Shown piece after piece: positions 8,670 to 16,858 of a DNA stretch of 64,000 bases. The DNA comes from Leucobacter salsicius M1-8. Its GTDB lineage: Bacteria; Actinomycetota; Actinomycetes; Actinomycetales; Microbacteriaceae. Within the stretch, counting starts at the first letter, position 1. Each line of letters opens with the position of its first letter. The DNA lies in contig NZ_AOCN01000015.1 of assembly GCF_000350525.1 (NCBI RefSeq), forward strand, positions 186,001 to 250,000, given 5' to 3'. The notes beneath the pieces were generated by a model. That model ran no database searches, had not been told where the DNA came from, and saw only the letters and a list, made by a program, of their open reading frames with translations. Both the position numbers and the translations under genes were made by a program.

Positions 8670-10291
8670 ACGAACTGGCAACTGATGGAGCACAGGCGAT
8701 CTCGCGCCGGATCCCGCGCCGCGGGGCCCGCAGGCTGGGGCTCGTGGCGGCGGTCGTCGCGGCGGCCCTCGCGCTCAGCGGGTGCACCGCGCTTGCTGGG
8801 CTACTGCCCGGGGCGCCCGGCTCAGGCAGCGAGCAGGCGGGCGGATTGACGCCGAGTGACCTGCCCGACCGGCCCGAGGGAACCGTGGCCGGTATGGGCG
8901 CACAAGCCCCCAACTGGCGCGACTGCAGTGGCGGCATGCAGTGTGCCGACGTGTATGCACCGCTCGACTGGCAGGACCCCGCGGGCGAACTCATTACGCT
9001 GCGGCTCGTGAAGCACGCCGCGACGGGGAGCGACCCGATTGGCACGCTATTCGTCAACCCTGGCGGGCCAGGCGCGTCTGGCGTCAGCTACGTCGCCAAC
9101 AACCTCGATTACTCGGTGCCAGCCGAGATTCAGCGCGAGTACGACGTGATCGGTTGGGATCCACGCGGGGTCGGCGCGTCGTCGCCGGTGACCTGCCTCG
9201 ACACGGCCGGGATGGACGAGTACCTGTTCGGCCTGGGCGAGGGCGCGGGGCTCGAACGCGGCAGCGACGAGTGGCTTAAGATTGCCGCGGCCGAGTCGCG
9301 GGCGTTTGGTGACGCCTGCGCCGAGCGGACCGGGCCGCTGATCGGGCACGTTGCAACCAGCGACACCGTCGCAGACCTCGACATGCTGCGCGAGATCGTT
9401 GGCGACCCGAAGCTCAACTACCTCGGATTCTCGTACGGCACCTACATTGGGGCGCGCTATGCCGACGCGTACCCCGAGAAGGTCGGCAGGCTCGTGCTCG
9501 ACGGTGCGATGGATCCGAGCGCGACGATGAGCGATGTCGTACGCGAACAGACCCGTGGGTTTGAGCTGGCGCTGCGCGCCTACGTTACCGACTGCCTGAC
9601 GCGGCGTGACTGCCCGCTCACCGGCTCAGTCGACCAGGCGATGGACCAGATCTCTGGCCTGCTCGACATGGTCGACGAGCAGCCACTCGTGGGGGAAGAC
9701 GGCCGGGTCGTCACCGCGAACACGCTGCTCACCGCGATCATTACCCCGCTGTATGCGCAGAGTAACTGGGGGTTCCTCAACGATCTGTTCCTCACCGTAT
9801 CCAACGGCGACGCCGAGGTGGCGCTGTTGCTCGCCGATATGTATTACGACCGCGAGAACGGCAAATATCTGTCGAACTCGACGGAGTCGTTCTCGGCGAT
9901 TAACTGCCTGGACTATCCCGAGCGCGACGTGGACGTTGCCCGCATACGCGCCGAGGCCGCCGAGTTCGAGAAAATTGCGCCGACGATTGGTCGATTCCAG
10001 GGGTACGGTGACATTGCCTGCGCGGAGTGGCCCGTTGAGGCCAAGACCGAGCGCGGCCCCGTCAGCGCCGAGGGAGCCGACCCCATTTTGGTGGTCGGCA
10101 CGACGGGTGACCCGGCAACGCCGTACCGCTGGGCTGAAGCGCTGGCCGAGCAACTCGACAGCGGCGTACTGCTCACGTACGAGGGAGAGGGGCACACCGC
10201 TTACGGCGGCAGCAACTGCGTCGATGAGGTGGTCAACACCTACCTGCTCACCGGGAAAGCGCCCACGAATCCGGTGGTCTGCAGCCAATAG
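8666..10291 (+). CDS. Alpha/beta-hydrolase lipoprotein, S33/tripeptidyl-aminopeptidase-like
   Basis: A secreted lipoprotein of 541 residues. A basic N-terminus and hydrophobic stretch end in the lipobox ALSGC (Cys40). The alpha/beta-hydrolase core carries 'NPGGPGASG' (about 131-139, oxyanion loop) and the nucleophile elbow GFSYG (Ser256). A C-terminal TAP-like region has the catalytic His in 'GEGHTAYG' (about residue 506). This is the layout of Streptomyces tripeptidyl aminopeptidases and Slp proteases, so release of N-terminal peptides outside the membrane is likely. Translation is probably coupled to holB through the GTGA overlap. tRNA-Thr follows 94 bases downstream. Confidence 0.88.
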   Translation: MNELATDGAQAISRRIPRRGARRLGLVAAVVAAALALSGCTALAGLLPGAPGSGSEQAGGLTPSDLPDRPEGTVAGMGAQAPNWRDCSGGMQCADVYAPLDWQDPAGELITLRLVKHAATGSDPIGTLFVNPGGPGASGVSYVANNLDYSVPAEIQREYDVIGWDPRGVGASSPVTCLDTAGMDEYLFGLGEGAGLERGSDEWLKIAAAESRAFGDACAERTGPLIGHVATSDTVADLDMLREIVGDPKLNYLGFSYGTYIGARYADAYPEKVGRLVLDGAMDPSATMSDVVREQTRGFELALRAYVTDCLTRRDCPLTGSVDQAMDQISGLLDMVDEQPLVGEDGRVVTANTLLTAIITPLYAQSNWGFLNDLFLTVSNGDAEVALLLADMYYDRENGKYLSNSTESFSAINCLDYPERDVDVARIRAEAAEFEKIAPTIGRFQGYGDIACAEWPVEAKTERGPVSAEGADPILVVGTTGDPATPYRWAEALAEQLDSGVLLTYEGEGHTAYGGSNCVDEVVNTYLLTGKAPTNPVVCSQ

Positions 10292-10385
10292 GCGCGTGGG
10301 ACACGCGAGGGCTGCAGCCCCGTGTCACGATAGCTGCTCGGCCCGTGCTAAAGTGTTCCCTGGTGTACGAGAGATCGTGTGCCAC

Positions 10386-10458
10386 GCCGCCTTAGCTCAG
10401 TTGGTAGAGCGATTCACTCGTAATGAATAGGTCGCCAGTTCGATTCTGGCAGGCGGCT
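10386..10458 (+). tRNA. tRNA-Thr (anticodon CGT)
   Basis: A 73-nt cloverleaf. The acceptor GCCGCCT pairs with AGGCGGC, the D stem is GCTC/GAGC, the anticodon stem ATTCA/TGAAT has loop CTCGTAA (anticodon CGT), and the T stem GCCAG/CTGGC has loop TTCGATT. The discriminator is T and no CCA is encoded. It decodes ACG. Confidence 0.97.
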
Positions 10459-10463
10459 CGGTT

Positions 10464-10490
10464 GAAGCCCTCGCTCTGCGGGGGCTTCTT
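10464..10490 (+). terminator. Terminator after tRNA-Thr
   Basis: The stem GAAGCCC/GGGCTTC (10464-10470 with 10482-10488) starts six bases after the tRNA and is followed by TT. Its position and the short GC stem support intrinsic termination. Confidence 0.7.
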
Positions 10491-10538
10491 GCGTTGGATG
10501 CTCGATAGTCTGAACTGCACACACCCTGGAGGTCTACG

Positions 10539-11684
10539 GTGACTCAAACGGCCCAGAAGTCTGCCCCCGCGACGGGCCGCCCCCGTATCGCTCTGTGGGA
10601 CAACGCCAGGTTCCTGTTGATCGTGCTCGTCGTGGTCGGCCACATGATTTCGACGGTGCGCACCGACTCCGCGCTCACCTACGGGCTGTACGCCTACATC
10701 TACCTGTTCCACATGCCGGCCATGATCCTGCTGTCTGGGTTCTTCGCGCACGCCGAGGTAACACCCAAGGCAGTCAAGTCGACGATTCAGCTGATCGTCG
10801 TGTGGCTGCTGTGGGAGGGCATCTGGGCGCTCATTCACTTTGGCGTTGAGGGCAAGGAACCGGGGTCGAAGTTTCTCGTGTCGCCCGCGTGGACCCTCTG
10901 GTTCCTGGTGAGCCTCGCGACAATGCGCATTCTGTTGCCCTACCTCGCGAAGATGCGGCACCCGCTCCTGATCTCAATCGTGCTCGCGCTGGTGGGCGGG
11001 CTCGCCCCGGCGATCGGCACCGAGTTTTCGGCGGCGCGCACGCTTTCGTTCCTGCCGTTCTTCGTCCTGGGGTGGCTGGCACGGACGCGCGGCTGGCTCA
11101 CGGGCAACTGGTTTCTGCGCCCCACGCGGGCGCTGCGCGCCGCTGCGTGGGCGGTGCTCGGAATCATCGGTCTCGTGTTCGTGCTGCTGCCGAACCTGCG
11201 CAAGGAATGGCGCATCGACACCTGGCTCACCTGGCGCGACGACGACGCCTGGCTCCTGGAGCACGCGCCCGTGAACGGGTGGGAACCGCCCAACGCGCTT
11301 CTGGAAACGGCCGCGGGTCTCTCGATCACAGCTGTGCTGCTCGCGATTGCCGCGATCATGACGTTTGCGCTGCTGGTTGTGGTGCCGCGCGGACACAGCC
11401 TGCTGACAGTGTGGGGCACGCGCACGCTCTATGCCTACCTGCTGCACGCGCCCATCATCTGGGTGTTGCGCAAAACCGGTGCCATCGACGCGATCTACTC
11501 GCTCGGCATCGGCGGGGTCACACTGTTGATCTTGATCGGCATTGCGATTGCGGTGCTGCTCTCCGTCGCGCCCGTCGCGCGCGTCACGCGCCCGCTCATC
11601 GAGCCCCGGATCGATTGGCTCTTCACGCGCGAACCCGCAGGCGTCACTGCGCCCACAAAGGGTGGATCGCGCCCAGAAAAGTAG
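10539..11684 (+). CDS. Membrane acyltransferase, acyltransferase-3 / fucose-4-O-acetylase-like
   Basis: A polytopic membrane protein of 381 residues with about ten hydrophobic segments. It opens with the family signature 'LWDNARFLLIVLVVVGHM'; the His is the conserved catalytic or acyl-transfer residue. 'YLFHMPAMILLSGFFA' follows. This layout matches acyltransferase-3 proteins related to the WcaK/YcfT and fucose-4-O-acetylase group, which O-acetylate surface glycans using acyl-CoA. The start is a GTG at 10539 with GGAGG about six bases upstream. The substrate cannot be told from sequence. The polysaccharide deacetylase just downstream suggests a shared envelope-glycan theme. Confidence 0.82.
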   Translation: MTQTAQKSAPATGRPRIALWDNARFLLIVLVVVGHMISTVRTDSALTYGLYAYIYLFHMPAMILLSGFFAHAEVTPKAVKSTIQLIVVWLLWEGIWALIHFGVEGKEPGSKFLVSPAWTLWFLVSLATMRILLPYLAKMRHPLLISIVLALVGGLAPAIGTEFSAARTLSFLPFFVLGWLARTRGWLTGNWFLRPTRALRAAAWAVLGIIGLVFVLLPNLRKEWRIDTWLTWRDDDAWLLEHAPVNGWEPPNALLETAAGLSITAVLLAIAAIMTFALLVVVPRGHSLLTVWGTRTLYAYLLHAPIIWVLRKTGAIDAIYSLGIGGVTLLILIGIAIAVLLSVAPVARVTRPLIEPRIDWLFTREPAGVTAPTKGGSRPEK

Positions 11685-11737
11685 ACCGGGCCCACTCCGC
11701 ACGATAACGTCGGGTGGGAGCGATTTCAGGAGGTGCG

Positions 11738-13369
11738 ATGCGGCACGCGGGGAAGACCAGGGGACTAGGCGCTGTCACGGCTGTTACGGCGGTGGTGGGC
11801 CTGCTGGCGGGCTGCGCTGCGCTGCCCGCGGTCGACGGTTGGACCCCACCGGCTTGGCCCGAAACTGCCTCTGTCGCGACGGTGCTCGCTGGCCCAGATT
11901 CTCGATCCGGATCAACTGCCGACCCCGCCAAAGCCGCTGACCCTGATCTTGCCGTCGTGCCGGCCGCCACGGAGCTCGCCGAGATTGATACCGCGGGCCT
12001 GATTGACGGTCGTATTCGCAATGATGGTGCCGGCCTGCAGGCCCGATACGTGGAGGTGCAGGGTCTTGACGGCTTCAACAGCCGCGTTGCGGAGCTGATT
12101 GATGCTGCAATTGCCAGTACAGGGGTGTCGGACTTCACACCCGAAGCCTTTGATGCCAGCGCGGGCCTTGCCGACCGTGGCTGCGTGGCAGGCAGCACGA
12201 CGTTGCCAGCCGCAGAGCTGTTGGCAGACCCCGCGTTCGGGCCTGCTGACGGTGACGGCACCGCCGTCGTGTGTGAGGTCGTGTCGGCATTCGGGTCAGT
12301 GCTGGGGGTCGCATTCCGTACGGTGACGGGCAGCACGCTGGAGGTCGCGAGCGACCAAACCGTGGTGCTGTTTGCTGACTTCGAGGCGAAGACGGCGGTT
12401 GAGCCCACCGTGATGTGGAGCCCGGAGGCCGCGGCAGAGCTGTGGGATGGGGCCGTGCGGGCACTGCACCGCGACGCTGGTGCACTGAGCGCAGCGGCGT
12501 TGCAGCCGCCGAGCGATGAGCAGCTCGCGCTCGCAAGTGCCGCGCTGGGGACGGCACGGATTGGTGCGGCATCGATTCAGTTCACCTTGCCCGCTGGCGT
12601 GACCTCCGAGGAACTTGTGGGGCTGGGCGTGCCCGCCACGTCGTCTCCACTTACGGTGACTATCGAGGGGGAGACCGCCCCCGCCGGTTGGTTGACGCCC
12701 GTGGGTGAGAAGCTGCTGGCGCACAGGGGCACACCGTTCTCGGGCGTACCGGCCTGGAACGCCGCGCACGCCGTCGACTGCGACATCGCCGCCTGCGTCG
12801 CCGTCACCTATGACGACGGCCCGTCGGGGTACACCGCCGAGTTGCTTGACACGTTGGCGGCTCACGAGTCGCCCGCCACATTCTTCATGCTCGGCAATGC
12901 CGTGGCGGGCGCCGCCGACATTGTTGCGCGAGCCGCGGCGAGCGGGCACGAGCTTGCAAGCCACAGCATGACCCACCCCGACCTCACTTCAATCTCTCTA
13001 AAGGCCGCCCGCAAAGAGGTGCTCGGCGCGGGCAAGCTGATCACCGATGTGACGGGTCAGCCCGTTACGAGCTACCGCCCGCCCTACGGCGCGCTCAACT
13101 CCGGCGTGCTGTCGTCGGTGGGCTTGCCCGCCATCCTCTGGACGATTGACACCCTGGACTGGCAGGGGCCCGGTGAGGCCGAGCTCATCGCGCGCTCGGC
13201 CTCGGCGGCGAACCCCGGCGACATTATTCTGTTTCACGACACGCATGCCGATACCGTCAATGTCGCTGGCGACGTGTTCGAGGCGCTGAAGAACCGAGGA
13301 TTTACGCCCGTCACCGTCACGCAGTTGTTTGAGGGTGCGGTGCCGAGCGGCCGGGTGTTCGGGCGATGA
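11738..13369 (+). CDS. Polysaccharide-deacetylase (NodB-domain) lipoprotein
   Basis: The 543-residue product begins with a signal peptide and lipobox GLLAGC (Cys26). About residues 50-340 form a poorly conserved extracytoplasmic region of unknown function. The C-terminal 200 residues are a carbohydrate-esterase-4 domain with all five motifs visible: TYDDGP (about 356-361), 'SHSMTHPDL' (about 408-416, metal-binding His pair), RPPYGA, 'TIDTLDW' and 'ILFHD'. It should N- or O-deacetylate a cell-wall glycan such as peptidoglycan. I chose the ATG at 11738 because AGGAGG lies just upstream; an in-frame GTG at 11714 is less likely. Its stop overlaps the next ATG by four bases, implying a two-gene operon. 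Confidence 0.88.
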   Translation: MRHAGKTRGLGAVTAVTAVVGLLAGCAALPAVDGWTPPAWPETASVATVLAGPDSRSGSTADPAKAADPDLAVVPAATELAEIDTAGLIDGRIRNDGAGLQARYVEVQGLDGFNSRVAELIDAAIASTGVSDFTPEAFDASAGLADRGCVAGSTTLPAAELLADPAFGPADGDGTAVVCEVVSAFGSVLGVAFRTVTGSTLEVASDQTVVLFADFEAKTAVEPTVMWSPEAAAELWDGAVRALHRDAGALSAAALQPPSDEQLALASAALGTARIGAASIQFTLPAGVTSEELVGLGVPATSSPLTVTIEGETAPAGWLTPVGEKLLAHRGTPFSGVPAWNAAHAVDCDIAACVAVTYDDGPSGYTAELLDTLAAHESPATFFMLGNAVAGAADIVARAAASGHELASHSMTHPDLTSISLKAARKEVLGAGKLITDVTGQPVTSYRPPYGALNSGVLSSVGLPAILWTIDTLDWQGPGEAELIARSASAANPGDIILFHDTHADTVNVAGDVFEALKNRGFTPVTVTQLFEGAVPSGRVFGR

Positions 13370-14124
13370 GTTTGCACACCGAACCGGTCCAGGTTATCGA
13401 AGCTGACGTCACCGAAAAGAAGGATGCCGAGATTAACGATTCTGAGGCTGACGCATGTGAGGTTGACGTGGCCGAGGTAGACGGGGCAGTGGGCGCGCCT
13501 CACACCACTTCGCACCGGCGCCGCTGGGTCAGGACCACGGTGGTGATCGCGCTGTGTCTGTTGCTCGCTGCGGCTGCTTACGCGGTGACCTTTGCTCCGG
13601 GTCACTACGCCCAGTCGCGCGCCGAACAGCTCGACGGCGTAGCCACCGCTGACGTGGGGAGTGGCGTACAGGTTGTGCCGGGCGACGGCTGGGTGGCGCA
13701 GCCGCGCGTCACCAACCTGGTTGAGTGGCCCCCAATGCCACCCCTGCGCAACGTGAACGTGATGATGGGCTCCGAGACCGGCATTGAGTTGCTAAGCCCC
13801 GACCGTGGACTCAGCATTGAACTCTTTGCTGCTGCCGAGCCCGTCGAGAGCGATGCGGACTGGCTCGCAAATGTTGCCAGTGATGCGGGCAGTGATCAAC
13901 AGCCCACGGTGCTCAAGGAGACGCTCGCGTCGGGCGCAGGCCTGGCCCACGCTGATGCTCCCGGGGAGATCCGCGCAGTGGTGACCCTGGGTGATGAACG
14001 GGTGCGAGTGCTCGCGCGCACCGCCCCGGTAGACGACGCAAACGCGCGCACCGGCGAGGCAGACCCGATCAACGCCTACCGCCCGGCCCTGTCGGCACTG
14101 CTCGAGTCGCTCACCGCGGGTTAG
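13366..14124 (+). CDS. Single-pass membrane protein of unknown function, partner of the deacetylase
   Basis: I do not recognise this 252-residue protein. An acidic N-terminus of about 48 residues (cytosolic, rich in Asp/Glu/Val) precedes 'HRRRWVR' and one transmembrane helix (about 57-76), leaving about 175 residues outside. The outer part has short motifs such as 'VQVVPGDGWVAQP' near residue 105, reminiscent of actinobacterial proteins that share a 'v.p.gw....' core and are implicated in envelope stress, but this is weak. It overlaps the deacetylase lipoprotein gene by four bases (ATGA), so the two are probably made together and may act together. Confidence 0.75.
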   Translation: MSLHTEPVQVIEADVTEKKDAEINDSEADACEVDVAEVDGAVGAPHTTSHRRRWVRTTVVIALCLLLAAAAYAVTFAPGHYAQSRAEQLDGVATADVGSGVQVVPGDGWVAQPRVTNLVEWPPMPPLRNVNVMMGSETGIELLSPDRGLSIELFAAAEPVESDADWLANVASDAGSDQQPTVLKETLASGAGLAHADAPGEIRAVVTLGDERVRVLARTAPVDDANARTGEADPINAYRPALSALLESLTAG

Positions 14125-14146
14125 CGCGGCTGAGCGTGCCTGCCCG

Positions 14147-16129
14147 CTAGTTATCCTCGGGAACGAGGAGCTGGTGCTGGGCGAGCTCGCGGTATAGCGG
14201 CGTCGACTCGATGAGCTCTGTGTGGGTGCCCTCGCCCACCACTCGGCCGTTCTCGAGCACCACGATCTTGTCGCTGTCCACCACGGTGGACAGCCGGTGC
14301 GCGATCACCACGAGGGTGCGCCCGGTCGCCACCGAGTCGAGTGCCTCACGCATGAGCCGCTCGTTGACCCCGTCGAGGCTCGCCGTCGACTCATCGAGCA
14401 GCAGGAACGGGGGCGCGGTGAGGAGCGCGCGTGCGATCGCGAGGCGCTGCTTCTCGCCGCCCGACAGCATCACCCCGTTCTCGCCGACCTGCAGGTCAAG
14501 GGCCTGCGCGAGCCAGTCCGCAGGCTTCGATTCGGTGCTTCCGGACCCGGTGCTGCCCGATCCGGATCGATCGAGCAGCGAACCCAGGTTCACCGCACGC
14601 AGCACGCGCTCGCACGCGGCATCGCTCGCGTCGGGCGCCCCGAGCGTCAGGTTGTCGCGCAGGGTGCCGGCGAGCACCGCCGCATCCTGCTCGACATAGC
14701 CGAACTGGGCGCGTAGCTCACGGCGGTCAAGCGTGCGCAGGTCCTGGCCGAAGATTGACACCGCACCCGACTCGGGGTCGTAGAACCGCTCGATGAGCGC
14801 GAGGATCGTCGACTTGCCGGCACCCGAGGGGCCCACGAGGGCCACTCGCGAGCCGCGCGGCACCGTGAAGCTCACCCCGTGCAGCACGGGAGTCTCGAGG
14901 ATCTCAGCGGGCGCGGCCTCGGCGTCACGACGCGAGCCGCGGCTGCTGCGCACGAGCTCGCGGGCGTCGGTGCGGGCGGGGGCCGCCGAACGATAGGTGA
15001 AATGGACGTCGGTGAACTCGAGCGCAGGCACAGGAGCCGCCTCGACGTCGCGTAGCGGCTCGATGCGCCCCGAAGGCGACAGCTGAGCGTCGCCCTCGGT
15101 CTCGGTAGGCAGCGAAGTGATCTCTTGGATGCGCCCGAGCGCGCCGAGCGCCTGGTTCACGGCCGAGATCGCACCGAAAGCCTGCCCGAGCGGCATCACC
15201 ATCAGAAACAGGAAAATGATGAACGTGACGAGCTGCGCGATCGTAATGGCGCCGGTGGCGACGCGGTAGCCGCCCAGCCCCAGCACGATAAGAAACGACA
15301 GCTGCATCGCGAGGAATGAGACCGGCACGATGAGGGCCGAGATCTTGGCGACCTTGACGCCGAGCACGTACGCCTCTTCGGCGTCGCGCTCGGTCGCGCG
15401 TTGCTCGCGCTCGGTGGCTCCCGCCGCGCGGATCGTGCGAATCGACGAGATAGAGCGGTCGACCTGGGCGGCGAGATCGCCGACCTTCTCCTGCGCGCGT
15501 GCGACCGCGGGGCGAATGCGACCCGAAACCAGCACGACCACGACGAGCGCGACCACGATCACGCTGAAGGTGATGAGAAACAGCACCGGATCGATGATGA
15601 GCATGCCGACGAGCGCGCCGACGAACACGAGCATGCCGCTGATCGCCTCCACGAGGCCCTGGGTGAGGACAGCCCGCAGCAGCGTCGTGTCGCTGCCAAC
15701 GCGCGACACGAGGTCGCCCGTGCGGCGGCGGTCGAACTGGGTGATGGGCAGCTGCAGCATACGTGCAATGAGCTGCTTGCGGCTCGCGAGCACGACGCCC
15801 TCGCCCATGCGTTGCAGTACGTAGTGCTGCAGGCCGCCCAGAATCGCGCCAACTACGACGATCGCGCACAGCGCGGCGAGTAGCCAGCCGAGCGGCTGGG
15901 CACCCTCAACGCGCGTGATCAGCTGGCCGAGCAGCAGCGGCTGCGCGAGCGATGCGACCGCGCCAATGAGGCCGAACACGATCGCGAGAGTGAGCAGGCG
16001 GCGCTGCTCGAAGAGATAGGGAAGCAACTGCTTCAGCGATGCGCGGGGGCCGCGATGCTGCGCCCCCTGCCGCTGCGAGGTGCGTCGTCGTTGCCGCGTG
16101 GATGCTGCGTCTTCAGGGTGCCCGGTCAC
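14147..16129 (-). CDS. ABC transporter, fused permease and ATP-binding domains
   Basis: A 660-residue half-transporter of the exporter (type IV) fold that should work as a homodimer or heterodimer. Six transmembrane helices span about residues 45-330. The nucleotide-binding domain has Walker A GPSGAGKST, Q-loop 'GYVEQDAAVLAGT', signature LSGGEKQR, Walker B 'PFLLLDES', D-loop SLDG and H-loop AHR. Two low-complexity insertions are unusual: an Arg/Ala-rich stretch of about 35 residues between the first beta strand of the NBD and Walker A, and a Ser/Gly/Thr stretch ('SGSGSTGSGSTES') before the signature. The start is a GTG at 16129. The substrate is unknown; multidrug or lipid export is typical. 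No adjacent partner half is present. Confidence 0.9.
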   Translation of the reverse strand: MTGHPEDAASTRQRRRTSQRQGAQHRGPRASLKQLLPYLFEQRRLLTLAIVFGLIGAVASLAQPLLLGQLITRVEGAQPLGWLLAALCAIVVVGAILGGLQHYVLQRMGEGVVLASRKQLIARMLQLPITQFDRRRTGDLVSRVGSDTTLLRAVLTQGLVEAISGMLVFVGALVGMLIIDPVLFLITFSVIVVALVVVVLVSGRIRPAVARAQEKVGDLAAQVDRSISSIRTIRAAGATEREQRATERDAEEAYVLGVKVAKISALIVPVSFLAMQLSFLIVLGLGGYRVATGAITIAQLVTFIIFLFLMVMPLGQAFGAISAVNQALGALGRIQEITSLPTETEGDAQLSPSGRIEPLRDVEAAPVPALEFTDVHFTYRSAAPARTDARELVRSSRGSRRDAEAAPAEILETPVLHGVSFTVPRGSRVALVGPSGAGKSTILALIERFYDPESGAVSIFGQDLRTLDRRELRAQFGYVEQDAAVLAGTLRDNLTLGAPDASDAACERVLRAVNLGSLLDRSGSGSTGSGSTESKPADWLAQALDLQVGENGVMLSGGEKQRLAIARALLTAPPFLLLDESTASLDGVNERLMREALDSVATGRTLVVIAHRLSTVVDSDKIVVLENGRVVGEGTHTELIESTPLYRELAQHQLLVPEDN

Positions 16130-16225
16130 GGGCCTACTCTAAGCCTCGCGTCCTGACAGTTGGCTTAGGTCTGTGTGCCTGAGGGCCTGCCGCGCCGGAT
16201 CGCGCGCAGGAGTAGGCCTCGCTGG

Positions 16226-16289
16226 GGATATCGAAATGACGAGTCCACACGACAATTTCGTGATTACCGTGTGGACTCGTCATTTTGAT
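16226..16289. repeat. Long intergenic inverted repeat (23-bp stem)
   Basis: The arms at 16226-16248 and 16267-16289 are complementary over 23 bp with a single G-T pair; the loop is 18 nt. The element sits between the 3' end of ribH and the start of the ABC transporter gene (same strand). It could end the riboflavin transcript, but there is no clear T tract on either strand. The loop shares TCGTGATT with the hairpin at 23252-23313. Confidence 0.7.
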
Positions 16290-16323
16290 ATGGACGCTGT
16301 GCGTTCTGGTGCGAGCGCTTGAT

Positions 16324-16815
16324 CTAGCCCCGGATCGCGCGGGCCGCCACCGCGAGGTGCAGTGCCGCCTCGACGGCCTCGCGACCCTTGGACTCGGGGG
16401 CACCGGGGCGGCCCGAACGATCGAGCGCCTGCTGCTCGGTGTCGACGGTGAGCACGCCGAACCCGACGGGGCGCCCGGCGTCGAGCTGCACCCGGGTGAG
16501 GCCGTCAGTGACGGCGTTGCAGACGTAGTCGAAGTGCGGCGTACCGCCGCGCACGATCACGCCGAGGCAGACGGCCGCGTCGAAGCGGGGCGCTGCGCCG
16601 CCCGCGCTCACTGACAGCGCGGCCTGCGCGGCGAGGGGCAGCTCGAACGCCCCCGCCACGCGAAACAGCTCGAAGCTTGCGCCCGCCGCGATGGCTGCGC
16701 GTTCGGCCTCCGCGATCATGGGATTCAGGACTTCGTCGTGCCAGTAGCCCGCGATGATGGCGAGGGCGAGACCGCTCGCGTCGACGGACAGATCTGGAGC
16801 TCCGGCTCCGCTCAT
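16324..16815 (-). CDS. ribH: 6,7-dimethyl-8-ribityllumazine synthase
   Basis: The penultimate step of riboflavin synthesis: it joins 5-amino-6-ribitylamino-uracil with 3,4-dihydroxy-2-butanone 4-phosphate. The 163-residue length is normal. Family blocks are 'GAFELPLAA' (substrate binding), 'CLGVIVRGGTPHFDYVCNA' and 'PVGFGVLTVDTEQQA'. The His in 'GTPHFDYV' matches the conserved catalytic His. The start at 16815 (MSGAG) is preceded by AAAGGAG at good spacing; a much longer in-frame extension upstream is not conserved. It is the last gene of the rib operon, 43 bp after ribBA. Confidence 0.96.
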   Translation of the reverse strand: MSGAGAPDLSVDASGLALAIIAGYWHDEVLNPMIAEAERAAIAAGASFELFRVAGAFELPLAAQAALSVSAGGAAPRFDAAVCLGVIVRGGTPHFDYVCNAVTDGLTRVQLDAGRPVGFGVLTVDTEQQALDRSGRPGAPESKGREAVEAALHLAVAARAIRG

Positions 16816-16858
16816 GGGGTACTCCTTTGGCTGGGGTGAAACGGGGAAGGGTGCAGTA

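Noticed and set aside
15125-15883. Several plus-strand open frames inside the ABC transporter and its flank
   Set aside because: They are shadows of the transporter gene; composition (Arg/His/Asp-rich) lacks any domain and there is no ribosome-binding site.
16226-16289. Considered as the inverted-repeat ends of a miniature transposon
   Set aside because: The spacer is only 18 nt and no target-site duplication is visible; kept only as an unexplained hairpin.
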